64,000 bases of DNA. It comes from Lactarius indigo (Eukaryota > Basidiomycota > Agaricomycetes > Russulales > Russulaceae). Each line of letters begins with the position of its first letter. Position 1 is the first letter of the stretch. The stretch spans positions 558,001 through 622,000 of the forward strand of contig JAFKAC010000021.1 of the NCBI GenBank assembly GCA_025766275.1. Reading direction: 5' to 3'. Positions 24,031 to 36,943 of the stretch are shown one piece after another. The position numbers were made by a program, and so were the translations under genes. Under the pieces are notes generated by a model, which ran no database searches, was not told where the DNA came from, and saw nothing but the letters and a program-made list of their open reading frames with translations.

Positions 24031-25579
24031 AAACGAGACGCCGACTCGTGGATATCAGATGAATGGAATGGTATCCAGGTAGGGTAGAATGATGATGTCC
24101 TGACGTCGATTGTCCTGTTGCGTCAGCAACAAATACTGCGGGGGGTCCATAGCGCGCCACTGAAAACACGCCCCGAATCACTCCCGAACCCCCGACAGGC
24201 TATTTTTAATCCACTCACTCTCACTTGCTTATCCTCACTGAAACAGATTTCGGTAATAAGAAGATATGCTCATGGTATTGGGGTATCAGTAGATCCATAG
24301 CACACAAAATCTGGGTGAAAGACCCGATGACGTGATGATTTCTTTATTCGGGTTATTCATCATTGATTCTACAGTAGATCGAAAGCCGTAAATAAGGGCA
24401 GTTGGTCCCAGACTCTTTGGTAGTAGCGAACAGATGTGGGTGTCATCTAAGTCCTAGGTCGTGGGATCGGTGATTCTCGATGTTTCATCAAATTTCATCA
24501 CCTATGATGCATGATGTTCCAAAACTTCTCTACGGACAAATGAAATGTGGCAAAGTGGACAGCCTCGTATCGGCCTGGGGAATAGACTCAGAGACAATCG
24601 CCCTCGAATACTCCTTGAAAAGTTGCTTCGTTGACCAATGTTTCAGCGCTTTTCAGCTATTGCGCATGTCTGGCTTCATCTGTCAGGAGTCGAAAGCTCG
24701 ACAAGATAGAAACTTTTCATCCGCCTTTCGCTTTCTACCCAGCGTCTGTTGATACCTCTCGACAAACTTGGGACTCTAAATGTGTCGAAAAGTACGAATA
24801 CCATCGCCATTCTTATTCGTGATGGCTCTCAAAATAGTGTGCATGGAAATAGTGTACTTTGGTCATCCTTCCGAATGGGAGACCAAGACGAAACGGCCTC
24901 CTTCGATTGGTTCCGAGGGCTGGGTAGAACTGGGGTGTTTGCGACATCTGCATTGCCTTGTTTGGGCCCACCACCAACAGACTATGGGGCACTCAAATGG
25001 GGCCTCTACACTACATACATGTTAAAAGATGTGAATCAGTGTGCACGGCACAAGGTGCTAATGCACTTTGCACCTTTGAGTAATGTGCCGCATCAGCACA
25101 TACTCCATACCTGATACATTTGAAATATTCGCCTGAGTCTGGTAAAACCTTGAGGGGGCCAATGAGTACTTGGGGGAGTGGAGTGGGCCAGGGGAGTGAT
25201 GAGCAAGGCGGCAGCCAATGGGGTCTGCAGTGCCTGAATACGACCGTTTGTATGCGCTTTTGGGGATCGGGCCGCCGGGCCGAGTCGGAGGCGTGGGAGG
25301 ACATCACCTTGCTGCTTGTTAGAGCCGCACTGTCATTTGGTGGCCTTCACTTCTTGTACAACTGCACCGACTCGACTGATCAACGCTAGGTGAGCCCCTA
25401 TGAATGCATGATGTACTCATAGCTATTGCCGCATATGGGCGGCGCTAATTATTTGGGCATATACCGTAGGTTGTATTGACTGATACCTGGTATAACAGTG
25501 GTCTATCCGAAAGGCACGCACACACATTTCCACACCACACGTCTATCTACACGCAAAATTAGAAAGAATACGGCAACAA
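24031..25579. other. Divergent intergenic region between NEO1 and NST1
   Basis: About 1.5 kb between two divergently transcribed core genes; both promoters should lie here. Open frames at 24480-25390 show no recognisable domain. Confidence 0.45.
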
Positions 25580-28500
25580 ATGGCAACTGGGAAGCAGAAG
25601 ACTAGCGTAGCGCCTCTCCCGCCATCACCTACCGCCTCTACGCCAGAGGTGCATGATAAGAAAAACAAGAAGAAGAAGCGTGCGACTACTCCAAAGACGC
25701 GCCAAGACGACACCGATGCCCTCCCCCCGAGCGACACACTCGATTTTGGGACGCTACCCGCCCCTGACGAGGGGCTCGCCGAGGCTATAGCAGCGGTGCT
25801 CGAAGCGCCGCGCGCCGCGGTGAATGGTGGCAGCAAATCCAACAACCTCGGGGGTGCAGGTGCGGATGCGACAGCAGCGGCGCAGGCAGAGCTGCTAGCG
25901 ACTGCGAACGAGTTGTATCAGCGGATGGATGCTGGTGGGGGTGGGCTACGGCCCGATGGCGCGTATTGGGCAGCGCTACCAGCGCACATTCGCAATTTTG
26001 TACGGACTGCCTCCCTCTCTCCGCCGTTGCATACTGCGGGTGGTAACGAGTGGGCCAAGGCGCAGGCTATGTACTCAATCGCACAGCAAATGGTGCAGAC
26101 GGGCGAACAAGGCGAGGGTCAGGACCAAGGCCAAGCCGCCGCCAGATATGAAATCGACGGTGCGTCCGAGCGAGACATGGCGACGGCGACGGCGGCAGGA
26201 AGAATAGTTGCAGAGTGGCAAGGAGAGGTGACATTGCCAGTCGATCCGTCGTTTTTTGCAGACGCGGCGTTCACTGCAGCACTTGGAGAACAAGGAGAGA
26301 AAGGAGGGGTAATTGGAGTAGGGGTGGGAGTTGCAGAGGTGACGAGCGGGGAGGAAGAGGAACATTCATACTTAACATCTGAGGAGGCTGAGGTTGAGGG
26401 AGAGCGGTCGCCGGTGGCCGATGAGAGAGGCCGAAACCGGGGACGAAACCGGCGAGGAAGTGGGAAGAGGCCGGGCGGTGGAGCTGCCGTCGGAGGAGCC
26501 GATTCGGAAGGCCGGGACCGGGAGGAGGACGAAGAAGTTCCCACGTGCGATCTGACCAGTTCAGTGGTCAGCGATTTACTGCCAAAGACGGCGGCGACAG
26601 CAGTCTCAAAGGCCAAATCGTCAGCTAACAGCATGCCGTCTCAGACCAGGCAGCCCTCCTCACGGGCCCAAGGCAAGCAACCTATGAACTATGCTCCACC
26701 TCCTACTTCCACCACCACAACCGCGACCACCACCACCACCACCACCGCAACCACTGCTACTACGACTACGACGACAACAGCTCACCAGAAAACAAATACC
26801 CCTTCTCCTACAAATCGCTCTTCCTCCAAGGCCGCTGCAAAGGCTCCCCTTGCTCACCCTTATCCGCACACTCACCCTCATCACCACCCATCACCGCCTT
26901 CCTCAAATGCTTCACAATCCCAGAAACATCGACCGCCTTCGGCTCAAGTTCCGTCAACTCGGAACAATCCAAATATCAATAACAAGATATGGAGTACGAG
27001 CTCAACGGAGGAACGGGAACGTATAAAGGAGTTTTGGCTCGCTCTCGGGGAAGACGAGCGACGTAATCTCGTCAAGGTAGAGAAAGAAGCCGTCCTCAAA
27101 AAAATGAAGGAGCAGCAGCGTCATAGCTGCGCCTGTGCTGTATGCGGTCGCAAGCGGTCCGTCCACCGACTTTGTCTTTCATTTTTCTTCCCTCCCATCG
27201 CTGATGTCCATGCGCCCTTTCTTGCGCGCCATACCTCTTCATCAGGAGCGCCATCGAAGAAGAACTCGAGGTACTGTACGATGCCTACTACGATGAGCTA
27301 GAGCAATACGCGAACATCCAGCAGCGCTACGTAGCCTCCGGTGGCGCGCACCCTCCGCCTCCTGGTCCCGGTCCTTTCCCTGGTTCCGTCGAGCTAGACA
27401 AGAACGGCGCCGTCATCGGCGCACCGCGCAGCACGCGGGCAGCCGCAAAGCAACCCCAGTCTCATCCGCCTCAAGTCAACGGTCGAAAATCCGGCAAGCC
27501 GACGCAGGAGAGCGAATTTGACGATGACGAGCAGGACGATGAGGAGTATGAAGAGGACGAGGAATATGAGGAAGACGAGGAAGATGAAGAAGACGATGAG
27601 GAGGATGACGATCCCGACGAGGACGACCCAGATGAGGCGCCACCAGGCAAGACCCGTGCCGGCGTTCGCTCTCATGGCGGCCGCGATCGCCGTGCTGCAT
27701 CCAACGGGAAAGCTGTCAACGGCGATGGACTTTTCAATTTCGGAAATAGTCTGGCCGTTACCGGTGCGTGGCAAATTTTTGTTTTGTGATTCTTTTGTGG
27801 TCGTGTGCCGACTCACGTGCCACTGTATGCTTTCCCATAGGCAACATTCTCACCGTTGCGGATGACCTTCTCAAGAATGATGGGCAAAAGTTCTTAGAGA
27901 TGATGGAGCAACTAGCCGAGCGACGCATGCAACGTGAACAGCAGGCGGCCCAGGATCTCGAAGAGGACAGTGATGCGGACGATGATGAAGAAGGTGAAGA
28001 GGACGATGAGGATGAGGATGATGAGGACGACGAGGATGATGAGGATGATGAGGAAGAGGTGTGTCACATCACGCGCTCCTTCTCACCTTACGTGCTAATG
28101 TCTGCAGGCGCTCACCGAGGATCAGAAGATGGAGGAGGGGAAACGCATGTTCTCCATTTTTGCCGCACGCATGTTCGAACAAAGGGTCCTTCAAGCATAC
28201 CGTGAAAAGATCGCGCAGGAACGCCAGATGCAGCTACTACGTGAACTTGAGGACGAGGACAGAGCGTCCAAAGATCGCGAGGCGCGTAAAGCCAAGGAGA
28301 ACCAGAAAAAGAAGGACAAGCGACGGTCTGTATCATTTCCGCTTCTTCCTTCACTCCCTGCTGACCGCCATCGGGGTGAGCAGGCAGCAAAAACAGGCGA
28401 AAGAGGAGGGGCGTGCACAACGGGCGGCCGAAAAAGCCGCTGAGGAAGCCGCATTCAAAGAGAAGCAGGCTCAACTCGAAGCAACCCAAAGGAAGAAACG

Positions 28501-30058
28501 CGATGAAGAAAAGGCGCGGCGAGAAGCGGCCCGAAAGCAGGCCGAAGAGGAGAGAGCACGTAAGGAGGAAGAGCGCCGGCGGCGAGCAACAGAGGAGAAA
28601 GAGCGCGAAGCCGAACGCGAGCGCAAGCGTCGAGAAAAGGAAGATCGCTTGAAGGCTGAGCGCAAAGAAAAAGAAGAACGGGAGCGCAAGATAAAGGAGG
28701 AGCGCGAGGCAAAGCTAGCGACAGAACGTGCGGCAAAGAAGGAGCGTGAAGAGCGCGAAGAGCGAGATCGCAAGGCACGTGAAGAAAAAGAGACTAAAGA
28801 GCGTGCCGCCGCCAAGGAGCGCGAACAACAGCAACAACGTGCTGCTGCAAATGCCGCTGCTGCTGTTGCCTCCACTAACAAAGGCGCACTTCGCACTCCT
28901 ACATCTCCCCGCAACGCCACGCCTTCTGGATCGTCCTCACAGCGCTCCCCAAATAATGCACTGTCCTCCAAGAAGATCATGACCAAGACCCAACAGCAGC
29001 CAGCCCAACCCTCCGTTACTCCCTCCCCTGTGGCATCCCGCGCGCCGTCGCAGTCGCAGGTCCAGCCTCCCTCTGGTTCACAAACTGTAGCTCCTTCGCA
29101 ACAGTCGCAGCCCCCGCGACAGCCCATGACGGTCTCAACGACACCACAACCACTGCTTCCCGTCACCCCGCAGCTTCCTCCCGTACCTCCCCACCCTTCG
29201 CCACTCTTCCCGCCCAACGGACCTTCCCCTCGTGGCTTTGCCCCACCCTCGACCCCCTTCGGCGTCCCTCCGCCCTCGTTTGCTCCGCCAGTCCAGCCTC
29301 TCGCTCCATCAGCACTTCCGCCTGGTTTTCCTGGCGCACCTATCCCTAGTCCGGCGCGTGGACCGTTCGAGATGACATTTCCCCGTGCTTCAGGCCCGCT
29401 TGCACCCATCGCGCCGCCCAGCTCAGGGTTGGCGCCCGGCGCTGGGCGTCGAGCGAGCTCGAATAACATCACCTCAACGCCGGCGCCGGACGTTGGTCTC
29501 ATCGGGCGTCCCCTCGCGCCGATAGCACGTCCGAGCACAAGCGGAACGACCACCCCACCATCGGCGACCTCCGTGTCAACCGGATCCCTCAGCACTGCAT
29601 CGCCCGTGCGCCGCTCGCCGAGCCCCAAAGGCGTACTGGGCTCGTCCGCGCTCGCAGCTGACGACGACGAAATCGTGTCTGACCGCCGCGTCGTTGGCGG
29701 TAGTGCAGGCGTCGGCGTCGCCCCGCCTGGGTGGCGCGGATTCGGCTCGCCACGTGCAGGAAACGGCGCTTCTCCGTGGGGTCCCGCCGCGCAGCAGCAA
29801 CAGCAGCAACAGCCGCCGCAACTCGGATTCGGGCTGGGACTTGGTGTGCGCCCCGGGCCGCCGCATCCCCCTGGCCCGCCTCTTGGAGGCCCGATGTGGG
29901 GTGGTGCTGGACTGGGCGGAGGTGTCGGTGGCGTGGGCGTCATTGGCACCGGCGCGCCGGACCCGCAGTGGCATCCTGCTGCGGCGAACCACTTTTTCGC
30001 GGCGGCGCAGAGCCCGTTCGTGCATGGGTCCCCGACGTCGCCACACAATGGTGCGTGA
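25580..30058 (+). CDS. NST1: NST1-like stress response protein
   Basis: Five exons (25580-27156, 27246-27763, 27841-28058, 28108-28325, 28384-30058) join in frame to 1401 residues. Order: basic start ([12 protein letters not shown]); Ala/Gly-rich region; Thr/Pro/His-rich low-complexity region; conserved [20 protein letters not shown] followed by [37 protein letters not shown]; a long acidic Asp/Glu tract; [33 protein letters not shown]; a charged coiled coil of about 170 residues ([18 protein letters not shown] type); and a Pro/Ser/Gly-rich tail. This matches fungal NST1, a cytoplasmic protein linked in yeast to salt tolerance and P-bodies. The tail uses GC-rich codons, which generates long open frames on the opposite strand. 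Confidence 0.93.
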
Positions 30059-30910
30059 GCGATCTCGTCCCCGTAGAGGAGATGAGTGGGGGTGAGAGGC
30101 GGGGTTTTACAGTAAAACATCATATGCACCGCGATGTCTGCACATGGCCTTGTAACTCACGCATCCATTCACTGTTCCTTTTCGCATCTTACTGCTACTA
30201 CCGTTCTCATCCACGGCCCTCCCACATCCCCCATTTTTCGGTTCACGTACTTCTCATTTCGCATTAGTTGTCGTCTTCCACACCTTTTCCCTCCTGTTTC
30301 CTGTTTTCTTTTTTCCCTTCTCGAACCATTCAAGCCTGACTCTCCTTTGAGTAGTAATAGTAGCAGCAGCAGCAGCAGTACACTGACAGCAAAGCAATCA
30401 AATTATATCATGAAAACTCACTCGTCCGGCTGGAAGGCCGTTATCCGGCCCAGCCACAGTCAACTTGTACGACAACGTTTGAGAACTGAGTACCGTACAA
30501 ATCAACAACACCTCACGACACAACTGTGCCGGTGCTCCTTCACGTTTCGTGTTGTTACACCTTGTTTGCAGTGACTAAGATCTCCTTAAATAGATAGTAA
30601 ATTGACCCGCAGCACTTACGCAGCACGGCATGATTTGAAATCACACTTAACGGTTGTTCCAATTCCAAAAGACATGCGCCCACCAACAAAAACCCTCCCT
30701 CCGATTTTGTCCGAGTCGTGAAACTTGTCGTGGCCGAGGTGCGATAGCGGCTCAAATACAAGCGAGAAACGGAAGGGAACCCACATGACTAAGTTACTGC
30801 TACTAGGTCGGTCCATCCTGAGTGATGACCAACGTTGCCACTGGCACCACTTGGGACTTTTAAATCAATGAGGAGGCCGATGACGGAGAATCCCCATTAC
30901 CGTCGTGAAT
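30059..30910. other. NST1 3' flank and P450-1 promoter
   Basis: About 850 bp. Pyrimidine-rich after the NST1 stop, with a short CAG run near 30362-30377. A TTTTAAATC element lies about 55 bp before P450-1; a similar TTTAAATCGATGA lies upstream of P450-2. No gene seen. Confidence 0.5.
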
Positions 30911-32858
30911 ATGTTCTCTCTGCAAGGCTGTCTCACGGCACTCGCTACCATCCTGACCTATTCCGTTTGGCGGGTCGTGTATAACCTATATTTCCACCCG
31001 CTCTCCCACTTTCCTGGGCCCAAGCTTGCTGCCTGTTCCAGACTATGGTTGGCGTATCGTGAGCTCGTCAGGGGTGAATCCTTGGGCGACTTGCGCATGG
31101 AACTTCATCGACAATATGGTGCGCGCAAAACATGCAAGTTGTCACGCCCCATGATATTATCTTTTTCTCCAGGAGAGATTGTCCGCCTAACACCTAACGA
31201 GGTTCGTCTGAGTTCCCTGTTTGCCCCCTCATGATCCCCAAACTTGCTCGTAGCTCCATTTTTCGAATCCCGCCGCATATAACGATATATACAGCCACAG
31301 AAACAAGTGGGACAAGGACCATCTACTCTACCGCGCCTTCGACCTAGATACCTCAACAGTCGGCTTCGTACACTACTCTGACGCCAAACACCGTAGAGAC
31401 ATCCTTGCCTCTTTCTTCTCCAGGACATCCATCCTCCAAATGCAGGTCCTCATAATGGAACGGGTGGGTCTCCGCAGGTCTCTGCCCCACCAATAAACTT
31501 GGAAGTAACCTTTTCATCTTATCGACACATCAGGTGAACGTCCTTTGCGATGCCTTAGCCCATCAATTTGCGGCAGGTAAGGGTGTCGTTTCATTTGAAC
31601 CAGTGGCGTAGTTCAAACTTTTGATTCAGGCGATACAAAAGGAAAGTCTAGTGATCTCGTGCTGGGATTTCACTGCTTTTCCGTCGATGTAATTATGGCC
31701 TTCTGCTATGCGAAAGATTGGGACGCGACGAGAGTGCCAGACTTTCAATCTGATATTGTACTCGCTTCCCAAGCGGTTCTGCCCATCATTACTATGCGCA
31801 AGTATTCGGGCACTTTAGTGAAGATAATGCGTCGTATTCCTATGTGGTTTGGTAAGAATTTCGGTTCCCCCGTGACCAGGGCGTTGTTTTCACTCCGTAA
31901 GGTAAGTATTCTCTTTAAAGCAAGAACGGCAGTTAACACGTTCCCCCTTAGATGTTCATGGATCAGATTGACGAAATCCTACGTAACCCCGCCAGCCTTG
32001 AAAATACGCCTCACAAAATCATTTATCATTCGCTGTTGGATCCTGATGCCAATAAAGGGAGACCATTACCCTCCAGGCTGAGCCTAAGGCACGAAGCGGC
32101 GGCACTACTCAGCGCAGGTTCAGACTCGACCTCAATCACCGCGGCGACAATCTCGTATTATGTTTTACACAACCGTGAAGTACAGCAACGACTTGTCAAT
32201 GAATTGCGTACAGCGTGGCCGGATCTGGAAGAGGTGCCGCGTTACGAGATCTTTGAAAAGCTGCCGTACTTGGCAAGTTCTTACGAATGGTGGTTGGTTC
32301 GACTCGAGTCCTAAGCAGCCTTTTGCAGACTGCAGTTATCAAAGAGGGGCTTCGCATGTTTCCAGGAAGTGCGGCGCTACCGCGTGTTGTCCCCCCGGAA
32401 GGAGCGACGATAGCTGGAACCTTCATTCCTGGCGGAGTACTTCTTTGGCCCAGCTGATTCCGGTGCATACTTACTGGACCGCAGGTTGTCGTCGGCCAGA
32501 GTTTTCTTTACGTGCAGCGTTCACCCACGGTGTTCTCCGACCCGGATGAGTTCATCCCAGAGCGCTGGCTAGGAGAAGACGCAAAGACACACGAGGCCTC
32601 GTTGGTACCATTCTCGAAAGGTCCCCGAAGTTGTATAGGCGTTAACTTGGCATATTGCGAGCTGTATCTCGTCATTGCGGGCGTTTTCCGTCGCTTTGAC
32701 GTGACTTTGGACGCGAAAAGGTTCGTTGTCATTGTCATGCTGCTTCGTTGCTGAAGAAGGTCCCTCTAAGGTCTGGAGATCTGACTGTCGTAGAGCATTT
32801 CGTGCCGGTGCTCAAGGGCCCGCATTTGCACGCATATTGTAAGCCTGTCTCGGAGTAG
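30911..32858 (+). CDS. Cytochrome P450, copy 1
   Basis: Membrane-anchored heme monooxygenase. The ATG at 30911 gives MFSLQGCLTALATIL, a hydrophobic anchor, then VYNLYFHPLSHFPGPKLAA (proline-rich hinge). Visible motifs: oxygen-binding helix LLSAGSDSTSI (32110), K-helix EGLR with PRVVPPEGATIAG, PERW (32560) and heme loop FSKGPRSCIG with the cysteine ligand (32620). The C-terminus is reached after a last intron near 32720-32771 and reads SGDLTVVEHFVPVLKG, stop at 32858. Exon borders match the three sister copies. The intron after LPYL starts with GC (GCAAGT). From about 31260 to 32300 it is almost identical to copy 3. The family resembles ascomycete-type secondary-metabolism P450s, and the substrate cannot be told. 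Confidence 0.87.
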
Positions 32859-34249
32859 TCTAGTTTCTCGTGGCAGAGAACAGGGAGCCCGCATCTAGTT
32901 TTAGTGTACGACAGAAGAGAACTAGTCTACTTTGTGGGACATTGAACGAACGGAAACCGCCGTGTTGGTCAGTTCCCACTCTCGGTATTTGCAGGGATGG
33001 CACATTTGTACACGGAAAGACACACCCAAGGAATGCTCTCAAAAGAGAGCACCTCACGTATGCCTGGAGGAACCCCCCCGTTCCGCACACCTAGAGGGCA
33101 CACCCCTCACGCCCATTTAGAGGCATCCCTCAAGCACATGTGGAGGGAACCCCTTCTTCGCGCCCCCCTTTGCGCAGATCGGAGGGCCAAGGCAGCGCGC
33201 AACCCGAGCGGGAGTGCGCCACCCCCGTCGCGCAACCGTTTCTGTGCAAACGGTTGCGCGCAAAAGATGCGGCCGGGGGAACACGCGCGAAAGGGATGAG
33301 GCGCGCACGCCTTTTAATGCCCTTGGTTGCACAAAATGGGGGGGAGCTCGTGACTGTGAGGGGACCGCAAGAATGGGAGGAGGGGTACACGGGTCCGCAC
33401 GGAAAGTCTCCCTCTCATACATGAAGGTGACACACCAGTGGGGGACGTCGGAGGCGGCGCGACAGGCGCTCTCCCCCAGTTTATGTGCAGGGGAACACGA
33501 AAATGAGGGCCCTACCCCAGTCTGTGTGCAAAGGTGAATTGGGGCTGCACGTAAACCCGCGTCCCGGCAGCACGATGCACGCAGGGAGAGGAAGGGAAGC
33601 GGCTCATTCTCATTTGTGGATAAGCGAGGGCCGGCTAATACAAATATATTTTCTCTTGGTAACCTTGTTATCTTATTTATTAGCTAATATTCGCTGCTCC
33701 AGTAAGCAGTAAAGATGGGGGAGACTACTCACGCAACTCTCTCTTGGCACCATGATATGCATGTCCGAGTCATGCTGCAGTGTTGGTCTAACTAGTATAA
33801 TTCGAGTACACAAGCAGTCCTGTAGTTATCCATGTGGCAAACACGCTATTGTTTTCCTTGGTTCGTCCCTTCTCCATAAATAAAGAACAACGTGGCGCTC
33901 GAGTCTTGGCTTGAATCCGTTAGGGTCTATCATTTCCTCATTCCTCGCTAGCTGTAGCCCCGGTTTGAACGATGAACGCCTGAAACGTTGAATTCCTGAA
34001 AATTTGAAACTAAAAGCAACCAGGAATGAAGATCACCATCTGTGCCCGAAACTTTATCTACACGCTATTGACAGGTGTTCCGAAACTCGCCCCAACCAGA
34101 ATCACCCTTCCTATTGGATCGTGAGCCCCGTCGCGGCCGCGGTGCGGTGGCGACTCAGATGTAGGCGAGAAATAGAAGTCACGACTACGTGCCAACAAAT
34201 CGAGTGATACCACATTTAAATCGATGACGAGGTCAAAAGGTCCTTCGTC
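32859..34249. other. Intergenic, GC-rich block with hairpin
   Basis: About 1.4 kb. From 32990 to 33560 the DNA is GC-rich with degenerate short repetitions around ACACCTAGAGGGCACACCC and a perfect inverted repeat (33229-33260). All frames are open for 60-110 codons there with no domain signal, as expected from composition. The rest is AT-rich and leads to the P450-2 promoter. Confidence 0.45.
33229..33260. repeat. Perfect 13-bp inverted repeat, 6-base loop
   Basis: CGCGCAACCGTTT and AAACGGTTGCGCG are exact reverse complements separated by CTGTGC. It sits in the GC-rich intergenic block between P450-1 and P450-2. It could be a cruciform, an RNA hairpin or an element remnant. Confidence 0.85.
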
Positions 34250-36222
34250 ATGGCCCTCTTCTCTCTGCTAGTCTGTCTCACGGCGCTTGTCACCATCCTG
34301 ATCCCTTTGGTTCGGCGAATCGTATACAACCTATATTTCCACCCGCTCTCCCACTTTCCTGGGCCCAGGCTCGCTGCTTGTTCTAGGCTATGGCTAGCGT
34401 ATCGTGAGCTCGTCAAGGGTGAATCCTTGGGCGACTTGCGCATAGAACTTCATCGACGATATGGTGCGCGCAAAAACATCCGAGTTGTCGCTTCTCTTGA
34501 TGTGCTTTTGTCTCTAGGAGAGATCGTTCGCCTGACACCTGACGAGGTTCGTCCAGGTCAACTAGATGCCTTGTTTACACCTGATAAAGCCCAAATTAAC
34601 TTGCTCTCAGCTCCACTTTTCGAATCCCGCTGCGTATAATGACATATACAACAACAGGAACAAGTGGGACAAGGACAACTTTCTCTATCGCACCTTCGAC
34701 ATGGATACGTCAACAGTCGGCTCCATACACTACCCTGACGCCAAACAGCGTAGAGATGTCCTTGCCCCATTCTTTTCCAGGACATCGATCCTCCAAATGC
34801 AGGATGTCGTACAGGAACGGGTATGATACAGTCCCACCGACGAATCAACTTGTTTCATTTTCTTATCAATCCGTCAGGTGAACGTTTTCTGCGATGCTTT
34901 GGTTCATCAATTTGCGGCAGGTGAGGGAGCCGTTTGATTTGGGCCGATGTCGTGGTTCAAACTTTTGGTTCTTGCGATACAAAAGGGAAATCTAGCAATA
35001 TCTTCCTGGGTTTTCACTGCTTTTCCGTCGACTTAATCATGGCCTTCTGCTACGCGAAAGATTGGAACGCGACCAAAGCGCCAGACTTTCAGTCCGATAT
35101 TGTCCTCGCTTCCCAAGCGGTTTTGCCTATCATTACCATGCGCAAATATTCGAGCACTTTAGTGAAGATGATGCGATACATTCCTAATTGGTTTGGTCAG
35201 AAAGTCGGTTCCTCTGTTACCAGGGCGCTGTTTTTACTCCGTGTGGTAAGTAAGTATTCGTCCTGAAGCAAAAGTGGCAACCGACACGTCCCCCCCCCCC
35301 GATACTAGGCGTTGATGGACCAGATTGACGAAATCCTACGTAACCCAGCCAGCCTTGAAAATGCGTCCCACAAAACCATTTATCATTTACTGTTGGACCC
35401 TGATGCCAATAAAGGGAGACCATTGCCCTCCAGGCTAAGCTTAAGCCAGGAAGCAGCGGCACTACTTGGTGCAGGTTCGGACTCGAGCGCAATCGCGGCG
35501 ACGACAATCTCATATCATGTTTTACACAACCCTGAAATACAGCGACGACTTGTAAATGAATTGCGTACAGCGTGGCCGGTTCTGGAAGAGGTACCGCGCT
35601 ACGAGGTCATTGAAAAGCTACCGTACTTGGTAAGTCCTTATAACGAATGCTGGTTCAGTTCGAGTGCTGATCGGCCTTTTGCAGACTGCGGTTGTCAAAG
35701 AGGGGCTTCGCATATTTCCAGGAGGCGCAGCGCTACCGCGTGTTGTCCCCCCAGAAGGAGCAACGATAGGTGGAACTTTCGTTCCTGGCGGGGTAAGTCT
35801 TGGTTATGTGGCTCAGCTGGCGGTTCCAGTGCATACTCATTGGATCGCAGACTGTCGTCAGCCAATGGTTTCTTTGTGTGCTCCGTTCACCCGCGATTTT
35901 CACCGATCCGGATGTATTTATCCCAGAGCGCTGGCTAGGAGAAGACGCAAAGACGCTTGAGACTTGGTTGGTATCATTCTCGAAAGGCCCACGAAGCTGT
36001 TTAGGCATAAACTTGGCATATTGCGAGCTGTATCTCGTCATTGCGGGCTTTTTTCGTCGCTTTGACGTGACTTTGGATGCGGAAAGGTTCGTTATCATTG
36101 CCATATTACTTCGTTTCTGATGGAGGTCCTGTAGGTCTGGAGATATGGCAGTCGTGGAGCATTTCGTGCCAGTATTCAAGGGCCCGCATTTGCATGCGTA
36201 TTGTAAACCTGTCTCGGATTAG
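34250..36222 (+). CDS. Cytochrome P450, copy 2
   Basis: Start 34250 (MALFSLLVCLTALVTIL anchor), then VYNLYFHPLSHFPGPRLAA. Oxygen-binding motif LLGAGSDSSAI near 35470; K-helix KEGLRIFPGGAALPR; PERW near 35930; heme loop FSKGPRSCLG near 35985. After the last intron (acceptor TGTAG) it ends with HFVPVFKG and PVSD, stop at 36222. Two splice differences set it apart. The intron after LPYL has an ordinary GT donor (GTAAGT), where copies 1, 3 and 4 have GC. The acceptor before DTKGKSSN reads TTCTTG instead of TTCAG, so the AG is lost; the next AG, nine bases on, would restore the frame minus three residues. It is the most diverged of the three plus-strand copies. Confidence 0.84.
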
Positions 36223-36943
36223 TCTATGTTCTCGCAAAATGGATTCGCATCTAGTTTTAGTGTACAACAGAACCAAACTCATCTAGTTTTCGCTCTTGAT
36301 ATACAGCAAAAACCGATGGTTTGATATCCGCGGAAAAGAAGTAATGTGCTAGGCACATGCATTTTCTTTTTCGCTTCGTGTTTCGTGGCCGGGTCTGAGC
36401 TCAGTTTCCGTGAGGATCCAGAACTAGGTTCGTGACCACTGGCAGCCTAACGTGGTGAGGAGTCGATATATATATGCAGACCTGCGGTGCAGCCGCGGCA
36501 TCATGGGGTAACTGTGTATGGTGTATATGAGGCAGAAAAAGGCGACGGCGGTAGAAACGCAGACCCATGCTGTCAATACCAAGGTCGACCCAGGTTCTCT
36601 CGCGTGTACATTATTGGTAGAGACCGAGTAGAGAGATAAAGCCGAACGTGCGGAGCCAAAACGTACTGACAAAGACAGATGGGCTGCAGGACAAAGCGGA
36701 TGGCACCAGGCACGATGTGGTAAAGCAGAGCGCCTCGCATACTCGGAAATCGCAGGTGCTGTACCCTTGGCCGTCTGACATGCCATCATAATGTACAGAT
36801 AGTACTGTACTGTTGGCTGAGTCGGACCCAGGTCAAGCGGGATGTCGTCACGGTAATGAGGGGTGTGACAATGCGTGACAGAATGGACAGTGTAACTTAG
36901 TCACGGTACTGTACGCTGGTAGAGTACCAGTACACCGGGTCAT
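36223..36943. other. Spacer between P450-2 and P450-3
   Basis: About 720 bp with TACTGTA heptamers near 36789 and 36905, just upstream of P450-3. No gene seen. Confidence 0.45.

Noticed and set aside
28471..30129. 552-codon open frame antisense to NST1
   Set aside because: It is the complement of the GC-rich coiled-coil and proline-rich coding exon 5. Composition explains the lack of stops, and the protein is low complexity without any domain.
36424..36789. 121-codon minus-strand frame between P450-2 and P450-3
   Set aside because: No domain, unusual composition, and absent from the equivalent spacers of the other P450 copies.
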